A stretch of DNA of 32,923 bases, from NCBI GenBank assembly GCA_947305645.1, contig CAMZEC010000024.1:1-32923 (forward strand), written 5' to 3'. The translations under genes were made by a program, and so were the position numbers. The notes under the pieces are model-generated. The model did not search any database, was not told the DNA's origin, and saw nothing but the letters and a program-made list of their open reading frames with translations. Source of the stretch: an uncultured Bacteroidales bacterium. Its GTDB lineage: Bacteria > Bacteroidota > Bacteroidia > Bacteroidales > UBA932. Below, in pieces: positions 21,935 through 30,147 of the stretch. Each line of letters opens with the position of its first letter. Positions within the stretch are counted from its first letter, which is position 1.

Positions 21935-23299
21935 CTACACCTTGAAGAAACGGTCGATCTCCTTGATGGTTTGCGGCATGGCAAAGATAGCCACACGGTC
22001 GTAATCCTCGATGCGTGTGTCGCCCACGGCGATGAACGACTCGCTGCCGCGAACCACGCCGGCAATAATAGCATTCTCCGGGAAATCCAGATCCTTGAGC
22101 GGTTTCTTTGTAATAGCGCTGCCCGGAGCCACCGTATACTCGATAATCTCCGCATTGCTCCCGGACATATACTTCACGAAACGCGCCTTCCCGGAAAGCG
22201 TAAATTTGAAAATCTTGCCGGCGGTGATGAGCTTCTTATTGATAACCGTATCAACCCCCATCTCCTCCGCCAGGCGTATATACTCGATATTCTCGACCTC
22301 TGCAATAGTACGAGGCACCCCGAACTTCTTGGCAACCACGCAAGACAGCACATTGGTCTCGTCACTGTCCGTCAACGCTATAAAAGCGTCATAATCACGA
22401 ATACCCTCCTCGTAAAGGAAATCCGAATTGCGCCCGTCACCGTTGGCAATCATAACCGTATCCGGAAGCCGCTCGGACAAGGCGATACAACGCTCCTTGT
22501 CCTTCTCGATAATCTTCACCGCATCCATGGCCGGAGCCAGGGCACGGGCGACCATTTCTCCCAAAGGCGCACCGCCCATAATCATCACACTGGCAACCGC
22601 CTTGTCCGCCTTGCCGAAATACTTCACCAGGCTCTTCATACCCTCCCTCTTGGAAACGGTAAACAAAATGTCTCCGAAGAGAAACTTGGTATCGAACTTG
22701 GGAATAATTGTCTTTTCGTCGCGGGAAATAGCGATAATACGGAAAAGCGAAGTCTCCTCCGGGGTCATCATCTGGATAAATTCCTCCAGCTTCAGATCGA
22801 CCATAGGAGAATCCTCGTCTATCTTGAACACGGAAATCTGAAGCTTGCCGTGCGCAAAATCCATGGTGTCGGAGGAAGAGACATGCCTTAGCGAGCTTAC
22901 TATCTCATCTGCAGCACTCTTCTCCGGATAAAACATGAGCTCTATGCCCAGCTCTTTGAACAGCAGACGGTTCTCCGCTTCCAGATAGTCCTCGTCGTTG
23001 ATACGGGCAATCACCTTCTTGGCGCCAAGCTGCTTGGCCAGCAACGCACCGACTATGTTTACCTCCTGGGTAGTGAAAGGGTAAACCGCTATAAACAAGT
23101 CCGCCCTGGCAACCCCGGCATCACGTAAAGTCTTGATGGACGAAGGGTTACCCAGGAAAGTCTCCACGTCAGCATAACCGCCGAGCGCATTCAGCCTCTG
23201 GGCATCGTTGTCGATTACCGTAACGTCGTTGGCTTCTTCCCGAAGCATCTTGGCAAGGTGGGAACCGATTTCTCCGGCGCCCTCAATGACTATCTTCAT
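21935..23299 (-). CDS. trkA: Trk potassium uptake regulatory protein TrkA
   Basis: 454-aa peripheral regulator of a Trk/Ktr-type K+ channel. Two tandem RCK units are visible: the first Rossmann fold begins MKIVIEGAGEIGSHLAKML with VTVIDNDAQRLNAL and the second near residue 236 (VMIMGGAPLGEMVARALA, VKIIEKDKERCIALSERLPDTVMIANGDG). TrkA-C-like stretches follow each, as expected for the four-domain TrkA. The glycines of the NAD(H)-binding loops are present (G-A-G-E-I-G and G-G-A-P-L-G). The gene starts with a 17-base overlap at the end of the glycosyltransferase gene. No trkH partner is present in the window. Confidence 0.93.
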   Translation of the reverse strand: MKIVIEGAGEIGSHLAKMLREEANDVTVIDNDAQRLNALGGYADVETFLGNPSSIKTLRDAGVARADLFIAVYPFTTQEVNIVGALLAKQLGAKKVIARINDEDYLEAENRLLFKELGIELMFYPEKSAADEIVSSLRHVSSSDTMDFAHGKLQISVFKIDEDSPMVDLKLEEFIQMMTPEETSLFRIIAISRDEKTIIPKFDTKFLFGDILFTVSKREGMKSLVKYFGKADKAVASVMIMGGAPLGEMVARALAPAMDAVKIIEKDKERCIALSERLPDTVMIANGDGRNSDFLYEEGIRDYDAFIALTDSDETNVLSCVVAKKFGVPRTIAEVENIEYIRLAEEMGVDTVINKKLITAGKIFKFTLSGKARFVKYMSGSNAEIIEYTVAPGSAITKKPLKDLDFPENAIIAGVVRGSESFIAVGDTRIEDYDRVAIFAMPQTIKEIDRFFKV

Positions 23300-24332
23300 A
23301 ACGTCTCAAGTATCTGAATATTCCGCCTCCGTGAAAAAGGCTCTGCAAGATAATCAAAATATTATAATATCCCTTCACATCCGCTCTGCCCGAACAGCAC
23401 GCAGGTGTTTCCCGACGCAGCCTGCGGTACCCCTTATGTGCACGCACTACGGCCCGGAAGTCGGCAGGCCGCCCGCTTAGCAGGTACACGAACGCCGACC
23501 CCCAGTCGAGCAGCAGCCTCACGAAAATCCGCAATCCGGCAGCACCCCGGCCCACAGTGGCAGGCAGGTTGTTTTCCAGCAGCAGGAGGTTGTTGCGGTG
23601 GTTCAGTTCCAGCTTCCAGGGAGATTTTGGCACAAGCGTGCCGCCTCCCAGATGCCAGACAGTGCTTTCCGGCACCACGGCCACCTTCCAGCCGCGCAGC
23701 TGCGCCCGCCAGCAGTAGTCAATCTCCTCCATGTGGGCGAAGAAGCGGTCGTCCAGGCCGCCGAGCTCGCGCCACAAGGAGGCACGCGTAAGCAGGCACG
23801 CGCCACTGACCCACAGCAGGTCCGCAGGAGCATCGTACTGCCCCTCATCCTCCTCCGTCTTCCGCAGCACGCGGCCACGGCAGAAAGGATAGCAGAGACG
23901 GTCCATACGACCGCCGGCAGCGCCCGCGTACTCGAAGCGGTTCAGCCGCTCATAGCCGCCGTCCGCCCGCTGAACGAGCGCATGCAGCTTGGGCCCGCAG
24001 ACGCCGCACTCCGGGTGCGCATCCATATAAGCCACCAGCGGTTCCAGCCAGCCGGAGGCCACCTGTATATCGGAATTGATAAGGAGGAAATAATCCGCCT
24101 CCACTTGCGCCAGGGCACGGTTGTAGCCGCCGGTGAAGCCAAAATTGGCGCCCAGCGGAATCGTGCGCAAGGAGGGGAACTCCCGGGCCAGGAATTCAAG
24201 GGAGCCGTCGTCGGAGCCGCTGTCGGCAACAATCACCTCAGCGTCAGGAGGGCACGACGCCACCAGCCCCGGCAGGAATGCCCGCAGGTAGCGTTCCGTG
24301 TTCCAGTTGAGTATGACTACGGCTGTTTTCAT
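23283..24332 (-). CDS. Family 2 glycosyltransferase (WbbL-like)
   Basis: 349 aa: TAVVILNWNTERYLRAFLPGL, VIVADSGSDDGSLEFL, NFGFTGGYNRAL, the DxD-type LLINSDIQVASGWLEPL, WVSGACLLTRASLWRELGGLDDRFFAHMEEIDYCWRAQLRGWKV (catalytic-base region HMEEIDYCWR) and STVWHLGGGTL fit the rhamnosyltransferase-like GT2 group. The hydrophobic C-terminal part (FVRLLLDWGSAFVYLL) is probably membrane associated. The gene lies three bases after the SlyD-like PPIase and overlaps trkA by 17 bases, an unusual mixed operon. The sugar donor is unknown. Confidence 0.9.
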   Translation of the reverse strand: MKTAVVILNWNTERYLRAFLPGLVASCPPDAEVIVADSGSDDGSLEFLAREFPSLRTIPLGANFGFTGGYNRALAQVEADYFLLINSDIQVASGWLEPLVAYMDAHPECGVCGPKLHALVQRADGGYERLNRFEYAGAAGGRMDRLCYPFCRGRVLRKTEEDEGQYDAPADLLWVSGACLLTRASLWRELGGLDDRFFAHMEEIDYCWRAQLRGWKVAVVPESTVWHLGGGTLVPKSPWKLELNHRNNLLLLENNLPATVGRGAAGLRIFVRLLLDWGSAFVYLLSGRPADFRAVVRAHKGYRRLRRETPACCSGRADVKGYYNILIILQSLFHGGGIFRYLRRYEDSH

Positions 24333-24335
24333 CCC

Positions 24336-24944
24336 CTATTTGCAGTCGCAACCGCCCTCGCAGCCGCAGTCGCCGTCGCAATCGCCCTTATGGCATTCAC
24401 CTTCGTCGTGACAGCCTCTGTGACAGCCACCGTGGCAACCGCCGCAGCCCTCCTCGGGCGGCAGGTACTCGCCATGCAGGCCTTCCTTCAGCTCCTTCTC
24501 GGTGGCATCCCGGACAGCCTCCACCTTACCGGTGAAATGCAGGGTTTTGCCGGCCATGGGGTGGTTGAAGTCCATGGTCACGTCCTTCTCGCCGACCTCC
24601 ACTATTACTCCGCGGACCACCTGTCCTTCGGAATTCAGCATGGGTAGCATTCGGCCGGCCTGCAGCAGCTCGGTTGCAAGCTTGCCGTCCACCTGAAAGG
24701 CCTCGATGGGGATACGGGCGAGGTAACCGGGATTGTAGGTGCCATAACCTTCCTCGGGGGTAAGGGTAAACTCGAACGAGTCCCCGGCGACCTTTCCGGC
24801 AAGTGCCGACTCAAACTTGGGAAGCAGCATTCCGGTTCCGTGAATATACTCGAGAGGGGCCTCTGCAACAGCCTTGTCGGCTATTTTGCCCTCGACTTCC
24901 AGCTCATAGCTTACAGCTACAACTTTTTCTTTATCAACCTTCAT
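24336..24944 (-). CDS. slyD: SlyD-like FKBP peptidyl-prolyl isomerase with Cys/His-rich tail
   Basis: 202 aa. The FKBP core with inserted flap is typical of SlyD: VVAVSYELEVEGKIADKA, LEYIHGTGMLLPKFESALAGKVAGDSFEFTLTPEEGYGTYNP, then VTMDFNHPMAGKTLHFTGKVEAVRDATEKEL. It is a cytoplasmic prolyl isomerase and chaperone. After residue about 162 comes a metal-binding tail with ten Cys and four His in GC-GGCH-type repeats, like the nickel-binding tail of E. coli SlyD. The frame is open well upstream, but the ATG at 24944 starts the fold and a TAACTTTG element lies 20 bases before it. It heads the unit slyD-GT2-trkA. Confidence 0.92.
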   Translation of the reverse strand: MKVDKEKVVAVSYELEVEGKIADKAVAEAPLEYIHGTGMLLPKFESALAGKVAGDSFEFTLTPEEGYGTYNPGYLARIPIEAFQVDGKLATELLQAGRMLPMLNSEGQVVRGVIVEVGEKDVTMDFNHPMAGKTLHFTGKVEAVRDATEKELKEGLHGEYLPPEEGCGGCHGGCHRGCHDEGECHKGDCDGDCGCEGGCDCK

Positions 24945-24964
24945 ATTTTTTTGCCTTAAAAACG

Positions 24965-24972
24965 CAAAGTTA
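24965..24972 (-). promoter_or_regulatory. -7 element of the slyD-GT2-trkA unit
   Basis: TAACTTTG on the minus strand matches TAnnTTTG, 20 bases upstream of the slyD ATG. Confidence 0.5.
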
Positions 24973-24985
24973 AAAAATTTTAATA

Positions 24986-24993
24986 TATCTTTG
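24986..24993 (+). promoter_or_regulatory. -7 element of the DUF1846-purA unit
   Basis: TATCTTTG matches TAnnTTTG, eight bases upstream of the ATG at 25002, again with a very short leader and divergent from slyD. Confidence 0.5.
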
Positions 24994-25001
24994 TAATCCG
25001 T

Positions 25002-26468
25002 ATGAAATACGGGTTCGACAACGAGAAATATCTCAAAATTCAATCGGAACACATCAAGGAGCGCATCGCCAGATTCGGCGACAAGCTTTATCTTGAGTTC
25101 GGCGGCAAACTTTTCGACGATCTTCACGCAAGCCGCGTACTGCCCGGCTTCAAGCCCGACAGCAAGTTGCAAATGCTTATGCAACTGTCTGATTACGCAG
25201 AAATTATCATCGTCATCAGCGCAATAGACATAGAGAAGAACAAGGTCCGCAACGACCTTGGTATTACCTATGACATGGACGTGCTCCGTCTGCGCGAAGA
25301 ATTCGTGAAACGCGGATTGCTGGTGAGTTCCGTAGTCATTACCCATTACAACGGCCAGGCCAGTGCCGATTCCTACCGCTCACGCCTCGAGCGCCTCGGC
25401 ATCACGGTCTACTATCACCACACCATCGAGGGCTACCCCAACAACGTTGCGCTCATCGACTCGGAGGAAGGCTTCGGACGCAACGATTACGTCAAAACCA
25501 AACGTCCGCTGGTAGTGGTAACGGCCCCCGGCCCCGGAAGCGGCAAGATGGCGGTATGCCTCAGCCAGCTGTATCAGGAGCACAAGAGGGGCATTAAGGC
25601 CGGATACGCAAAATTCGAGACCTTCCCCGTATGGAACCTGCCGCTGAAGCACCCGGTCAACCTGGCCTACGAGGCCGCCACCGCAGACCTCAACGACGTC
25701 AACATGATAGACCCGTTCCACCTGGAAGCATATGGCAAAACTGCCATCAACTACAACCGCGACATAGAGATATTCCCCGTGCTTAACGCCCTGTTCGAGG
25801 GTATCTACGGCGAGAATCCGTACAAGTCGCCTACCGACATGGGCGTAAACATGGTGGGCTTCTGCATAAGCGACGAAGACGTCTGCTGCGACGCATCCCG
25901 CGACGAGATAGTACGCCGCTATTACGAGGCCCTCTGCAAGCTGGCGGACGGCAAATGCGAAGGCTCCGAGGTAAACAAAACCGCCCTGCTCATGCGTCAG
26001 GCCAACATTACCACCGCATGGCGCAAGACCACCGTAGCAGCCTACGAGCGCAAGCTCGAGACCGGCGTAGCCTCCGCAGCCATAGAGCTGGCAGACGGCA
26101 CAATAATAGCCGCCAACACCTCTCCCCTGCTGGGCCCCTCAGCCGCTCTCATCCTCAATGCCGCCAAGCATCTTGCCGGGATAGACCATCAGGTCAAGCT
26201 GATTCCGCAGGAAATGATAGAGCCTATAGCCCGCACCAAAATATCCTTCCTGCACGGGCACAATCCCCGCCTGCACACGGACGAGGTTCTGGTCGCCCTG
26301 TCCATGCTGAGCAAAGACGACGACAACTGCCGCCGCGCCCTGGAGACCCTGCCCCTTTTCGAAGGCTGCCAGGTCCACTCCACAGTGATGCTCAGCGAGG
26401 TGGACCGCAAGATTTTCAAGAAACTCGGTGTCGGAGTTACCTGCGACCCCGTCAAGAAAAACGGTTAG
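25002..26468 (+). CDS. DUF1846 (UPF0371) family protein
   Basis: 488 aa, full family length. Recognisable stretches are KYGFDNEKYLKIQSEHIKERIARFGDKLYLEFGGKLFDDLHASRVLPGF at the start, NDLGITYDMDVLRL, VVVTAPGPGSGKMAVCLSQLYQE (a P-loop-like glycine-rich stretch), GVNMVGFCISDEDV and a C-terminal domain with SPLLGPSAALILNA. The biochemical role of the family is not established to my knowledge. It lies 12 bases upstream of purA on the same strand, with no room for a separate promoter, so the two are co-transcribed; a role in nucleotide metabolism is possible but only by association. Confidence 0.92.
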   Translation: MKYGFDNEKYLKIQSEHIKERIARFGDKLYLEFGGKLFDDLHASRVLPGFKPDSKLQMLMQLSDYAEIIIVISAIDIEKNKVRNDLGITYDMDVLRLREEFVKRGLLVSSVVITHYNGQASADSYRSRLERLGITVYYHHTIEGYPNNVALIDSEEGFGRNDYVKTKRPLVVVTAPGPGSGKMAVCLSQLYQEHKRGIKAGYAKFETFPVWNLPLKHPVNLAYEAATADLNDVNMIDPFHLEAYGKTAINYNRDIEIFPVLNALFEGIYGENPYKSPTDMGVNMVGFCISDEDVCCDASRDEIVRRYYEALCKLADGKCEGSEVNKTALLMRQANITTAWRKTTVAAYERKLETGVASAAIELADGTIIAANTSPLLGPSAALILNAAKHLAGIDHQVKLIPQEMIEPIARTKISFLHGHNPRLHTDEVLVALSMLSKDDDNCRRALETLPLFEGCQVHSTVMLSEVDRKIFKKLGVGVTCDPVKKNG

Positions 26469-26480
26469 AATAAAAATATT

Positions 26481-27758
26481 ATGAAAAACACGCTAGATGT
26501 TGTGCTCGGGCTCCAGTGGGGAGACGAGGGAAAAGGCAAGGTCGTGGATGTGCTCACACCGTCCTACAAAGTGGTAGCCCGCTTCCAGGGAGGCCCCAAT
26601 GCCGGTCATTCATTGGTTTTCGACGGGGACAGCTTCGTGCTTCATACGGTGCCTTCCGGAATCTTCCGTAAGGGAACCGTGAACGTCATCGGAAACGGAG
26701 TCGTCATCGACCCGGTCATCCTGATGGAAGAGATTTCCCAGATTGAGGCCCGCGGCGTGGACGTCAGCAACAAGCTGCTCATATCCAAGCGCGCGCATCT
26801 TATCCTTCCCACACACCGCGTCCTGGACGCCGCCAGCGAGAGTGCTATGGGTAAGGGCAAAATCGGCTCCACCCTTAAGGGCATTGGTCCGGCATACTCC
26901 GACAAGACCGGGCGCAACGGCTTGCGCGTAGGAGACATACTCCAGGACAATTTCAGGGAGATTTATGACGCCCATAAGCAGCGCCACGAGCAGCTGATCC
27001 ATCTCTATCCGCCCTTCGAGCTCCCCTTCAACTTCGACGAATACGAGCAGAAGTGGTTCCAGGCCGTGGAGCAGCTCAAGCGCTTCCCCTTCATCGACAG
27101 CGAGGTCTATGTGAATGAGGCCCTCAAGGCTGGCACTCCCATACTGGCCGAGGGGGCACAGGGTTCCCTGCTGGACATCGATTTCGGCACCTATCCTTAC
27201 GTAACTTCGTCCAACACCCTGTCGGCAGGAGTCTGCACCGGCCTCGGCATTGCCCCGTCACGCGTGGGCAAGGTGTACGGCATCTTCAAGGCATACTGCA
27301 CCCGCGTGGGCAGCGGCCCCTTCCCTACCGAGCTCTTCGACGCCGACGGCGAACGCCTGCGTGCCATAGGACATGAGTACGGAGCCACGACCGGCCGTCC
27401 GCGCCGCTGCGGCTGGCTGGACATGGTAGCCCTCAAATATACCGTAATGATGAACGGCGTCACCGACCTTATCATGATGAAGGCCGACGTGATGGACGAG
27501 TTCGACACCATCAAGGTGGCTGTTGCCTACAAGAAGGACGGCGAGCTGCTGGAGAGCTTCCCTTACGACGGAGGCAAGGACGTGACCCCCGTGTACAAGG
27601 AGTTCCCGGGATGGAAGACTCCGCTTAGCGGACTTCGCCGCTACGAGGACTTCCCCGAGGCATTCAAGAAGTATATAGCATATATAGAAACGGAGACCGG
27701 ATGCCGTATCAGCATAGTCTCCGTCGGTCCTGACCGCGATGCGACGGTAATGAGGTAG
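26481..27758 (+). CDS. purA: Adenylosuccinate synthetase
   Basis: 425 aa, normal length. It converts IMP, aspartate and GTP to adenylosuccinate, the first committed step of AMP synthesis. The phosphate-binding GDEGKGK is at residues 14-20 (LGLQWGDEGKGKVVDVL), followed by FQGGPNAGHSLV, the GIGPAYSDKTGRNGLRVGD region and EGAQGSLLDIDFGTYPYVTSSNT. The C-terminal TTGRPRRCGWLDMVALKYTVMMNGV is typical. The product is cleaved by PurB, whose gene converges on purA: its stop (27756-27758) overlaps the start of the repeat separating the two. Confidence 0.98.
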   Translation: MKNTLDVVLGLQWGDEGKGKVVDVLTPSYKVVARFQGGPNAGHSLVFDGDSFVLHTVPSGIFRKGTVNVIGNGVVIDPVILMEEISQIEARGVDVSNKLLISKRAHLILPTHRVLDAASESAMGKGKIGSTLKGIGPAYSDKTGRNGLRVGDILQDNFREIYDAHKQRHEQLIHLYPPFELPFNFDEYEQKWFQAVEQLKRFPFIDSEVYVNEALKAGTPILAEGAQGSLLDIDFGTYPYVTSSNTLSAGVCTGLGIAPSRVGKVYGIFKAYCTRVGSGPFPTELFDADGERLRAIGHEYGATTGRPRRCGWLDMVALKYTVMMNGVTDLIMMKADVMDEFDTIKVAVAYKKDGELLESFPYDGGKDVTPVYKEFPGWKTPLSGLRRYEDFPEAFKKYIAYIETETGCRISIVSVGPDRDATVMR

Positions 27759-27842
27759 ATCCTTCGCTGCGCTCAGGATGACAGCGAGGGGCGGACTCCC
27801 ACGTTGTCATTCTGAACGAAGCGCAGCGAAGTGAAGAATCTA
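27756..27842. repeat. Imperfect inverted repeat joining convergent purA and purB, with both stop codons in its arms
   Basis: Left arm 27756-27783 (TAGATCCTTCGCTGCGCT then CAGGATGACA) pairs with the right arm 27815-27842, which on the minus strand begins TAGATTCTTCACTTCGCTGC and ends CAGAATGACA. The TAG at the outer end of each arm is the stop of purA and of purB. The palindrome is likely a bidirectional terminator. Its core also lies inside the flavoprotein gene at 20806-20833. Confidence 0.85.
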
Positions 27843-29132
27843 TATTCCGACGCGCTCGAAAATACCGTCTACGTTCTTGAAATAGTACTCCAGCGTGAAG
27901 CAGGATTCAAGCTCCTCCACCGTGAGGAGCTTCATTACGTCTGCCGACTCCTTGAGCAGAGTCCTGTAGTCCAGGTTCTCCGTCCATGCCTTCATGGCAA
28001 TGGGCTGCACGGTATCGTAAGCCCGCTCGCGGGATAACCCCTTGCCTATAAGGGCGTTCATCACCCTCTGGGCGAATATTACTCCACGGGTACGCCAGAT
28101 ATTGGCGAGCATGTTCTCCGGATACACCACCAGGTTCTCCAGTATGCCCTTGAAACGGGTGAGCATGTAGTCCAGCAGTTCAGTGGCGTCCGGGAGCACG
28201 ATGCGCTCGGTTGAAGAATGAGAGATGTCCCTCTCGTGCCAGAGGGCCACGTTCTCGTATGCCGTAGCCATGTATCCGCGCATCACGCGGGCGCACCCGC
28301 AGATGTTCTCGCTGCTGATAGGGTTGCGCTTGTGGGGCATGGCGCTGGAGCCCTTCTGCCCCTGGCGGAACGCCTCCTCCACCTCCCGCACCTCGGTGCG
28401 CTGAAGGTTGCGGACCTCCATGGCCATCTGCTCCAGAGTCGAAGCAATCAGTGCCAGCGTGCCGACGTAGCAGGCGTGGCGGTCGCGCTGCAGCACCTGG
28501 GTGGAGATGTTGGCCGAATCGATGCCGAGCTTCTCGCACACATAGTCCTGAATGAACGGAGGGATGTTGGCGAAGTTGCCGACGGCACCGCTCATCTTGC
28601 CGGCCTCGACTCCTGCGGCGGCCGCCTTGAAACGAGCGATATTGCGCTTCATCTCCTCGTACCATAGGGCCCACTTGAGCCCAAAGCTGGTTATGTCTGC
28701 GTGGATGCCGTGTGTGCGGCCGATGCAAGGGGTCGCCTTGAATTCAACGGCACGGCGGCGGAGCACTTCCTGGAAGTCCTCAAGATCCTTCAGCAGTATG
28801 GCGTTGGCCTGCTTGAGCAGGTATCCGTTGGCAGTATCCACCACGTCGGTGGAGGTGAGGCCGTAGTGTACCCACTTGCGTTCCTCGCCCAGACTCTCGC
28901 TGACGGCGCGGGTAAAGGCCACCACGTCGTGGCGGGTCTGCTCTTCTATTTCCTTGATACGGGGCACCTCGAATCGGGCCTTTTCACGTATCTTGTCTAC
29001 ATCTTCTGCAGGAATGACGCCCATCTTGCTCCAGGCCTCGCAGGAAAGGATTTCAACTTCCAGATACGCGCCGAACTTGTTTTCCTCAGTCCAGACGTCC
29101 CGCATCACCTTCCGTGAATAGCGCTCTATCAT
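27840..29132 (-). CDS. purB: Adenylosuccinate lyase
   Basis: 430 aa of the fumarase/aspartase superfamily; it cleaves SAICAR and adenylosuccinate, releasing fumarate, so it acts twice in purine synthesis. The superfamily signature [10 protein letters not shown] is at residues 262-271, with the catalytic-region GRTHG at 138-142, TRHDVVAF near 66 and [12 protein letters not shown] near 90. It overlaps the end of purC by four bases; PurC makes SAICAR, the PurB substrate, so the pair catalyses consecutive steps. The stop TAG is the first triplet of the repeat arm downstream. Confidence 0.97.
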   Translation of the reverse strand: MIERYSRKVMRDVWTEENKFGAYLEVEILSCEAWSKMGVIPAEDVDKIREKARFEVPRIKEIEEQTRHDVVAFTRAVSESLGEERKWVHYGLTSTDVVDTANGYLLKQANAILLKDLEDFQEVLRRRAVEFKATPCIGRTHGIHADITSFGLKWALWYEEMKRNIARFKAAAAGVEAGKMSGAVGNFANIPPFIQDYVCEKLGIDSANISTQVLQRDRHACYVGTLALIASTLEQMAMEVRNLQRTEVREVEEAFRQGQKGSSAMPHKRNPISSENICGCARVMRGYMATAYENVALWHERDISHSSTERIVLPDATELLDYMLTRFKGILENLVVYPENMLANIWRTRGVIFAQRVMNALIGKGLSRERAYDTVQPIAMKAWTENLDYRTLLKESADVMKLLTVEELESCFTLEYYFKNVDGIFERVGI

Positions 29133-30070
29133 TTCTTCAGGAAGTTAAGGATATTGTTTTCTATACGTCCGGCAACGTCTTCGCACTCAGTACGCTCGAA
29201 GGCCTGTCCGGTAATATTCTCGTAGAGCTCAATGTAGCGGTCGGTGATGCCGTTCACGACTTCCGGAGTCATATCGGGCACCTTCTGGCCAGCCTGTCCC
29301 TGGAAGCCGCCGGCCATAAGCCACTCACGTACGAACTCCTTGGAAAGCTGCTTCTGGTGCTCTCCCCTGGCAAGACGCTCGGCATAGCCTTCAGCATAGA
29401 AATAGCGGGAAGAATCGGGGGTATGGATCTCGTCCATAAGCATAATCTTGCCGTCCTTCTTGCCGAATTCGTATTTGGTGTCCACCAGGATGAGGCCGCG
29501 CTTTGCGGCAATCTCCGTTCCGCGCTGGAAGAGGGCCAGGGTGTATTTCTCCAACTGCTCGTATTCATCGGCCGGGACTATACAGCGGGCGATTATTTCT
29601 TCCTTGCTGATGTCTTCGTCGTGACCTTCTGCGGCCTTGGTCGTAGGGGTGATGATGGGATGAGGAAGTTTCTGGTTCTCTTTGAGGCCTTCGGGGAGGG
29701 TAACACCACAGAGGGTGCGTTTCCCGGCCTTGTACTCACGCCAGGCGTGGCCGGCAAGATAACCGCGGACTACCATCTCTACCTTGTAAGGTTCGCAGCA
29801 GTAACCGATGGTTACCATGGGATCTACGGCAGCGACCTTCCAGTTGGGGATAATGTCCTGGGTAAGGTCGAGGAACTGGGACGCTATCTGGTTGAGGACC
29901 TGTCCTTTGTACGGGATGCCCTCCGGCAGCACCACATCGAATGCAGAGATTCGGTCGGTTGCGACCATTACCAAATAACCGTTATTGAGGAAATAAACAT
30001 CGCGGACTTTGCCAGTATATTTGGCCTCCTGTCCGGGGAGATTGAAATTGGTGTTAACTAAAGCTTTCAT
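29129..30070 (-). CDS. purC: Phosphoribosylaminoimidazole-succinocarboxamide synthase (SAICAR synthetase)
   Basis: 313 aa, the longer form of PurC seen in Bacteroidetes and yeast-like enzymes. It makes SAICAR from CAIR, aspartate and ATP. Family segments are [96 protein letters not shown] and [16 protein letters not shown]. It is the first gene of the purC-purB unit, with a TACTTTTG promoter element 18 bases upstream and a four-base overlap into purB. Confidence 0.97.
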   Translation of the reverse strand: MKALVNTNFNLPGQEAKYTGKVRDVYFLNNGYLVMVATDRISAFDVVLPEGIPYKGQVLNQIASQFLDLTQDIIPNWKVAAVDPMVTIGYCCEPYKVEMVVRGYLAGHAWREYKAGKRTLCGVTLPEGLKENQKLPHPIITPTTKAAEGHDEDISKEEIIARCIVPADEYEQLEKYTLALFQRGTEIAAKRGLILVDTKYEFGKKDGKIMLMDEIHTPDSSRYFYAEGYAERLARGEHQKQLSKEFVREWLMAGGFQGQAGQKVPDMTPEVVNGITDRYIELYENITGQAFERTECEDVAGRIENNILNFLKK

Positions 30071-30088
30071 ATGCTATCTAACCGGACA

Positions 30089-30096
30089 CAAAAGTA
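30089..30096 (-). promoter_or_regulatory. -7 element of purC-purB
   Basis: TACTTTTG on the minus strand matches TAnnTTTG, 18 bases upstream of the purC ATG; a long T-run precedes it. Confidence 0.45.
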
Positions 30097-30147
30097 CAAA
30101 AAAAAAACTGATTTTGCGAGAAAAATACACCCCCTCATTAAACCAGA

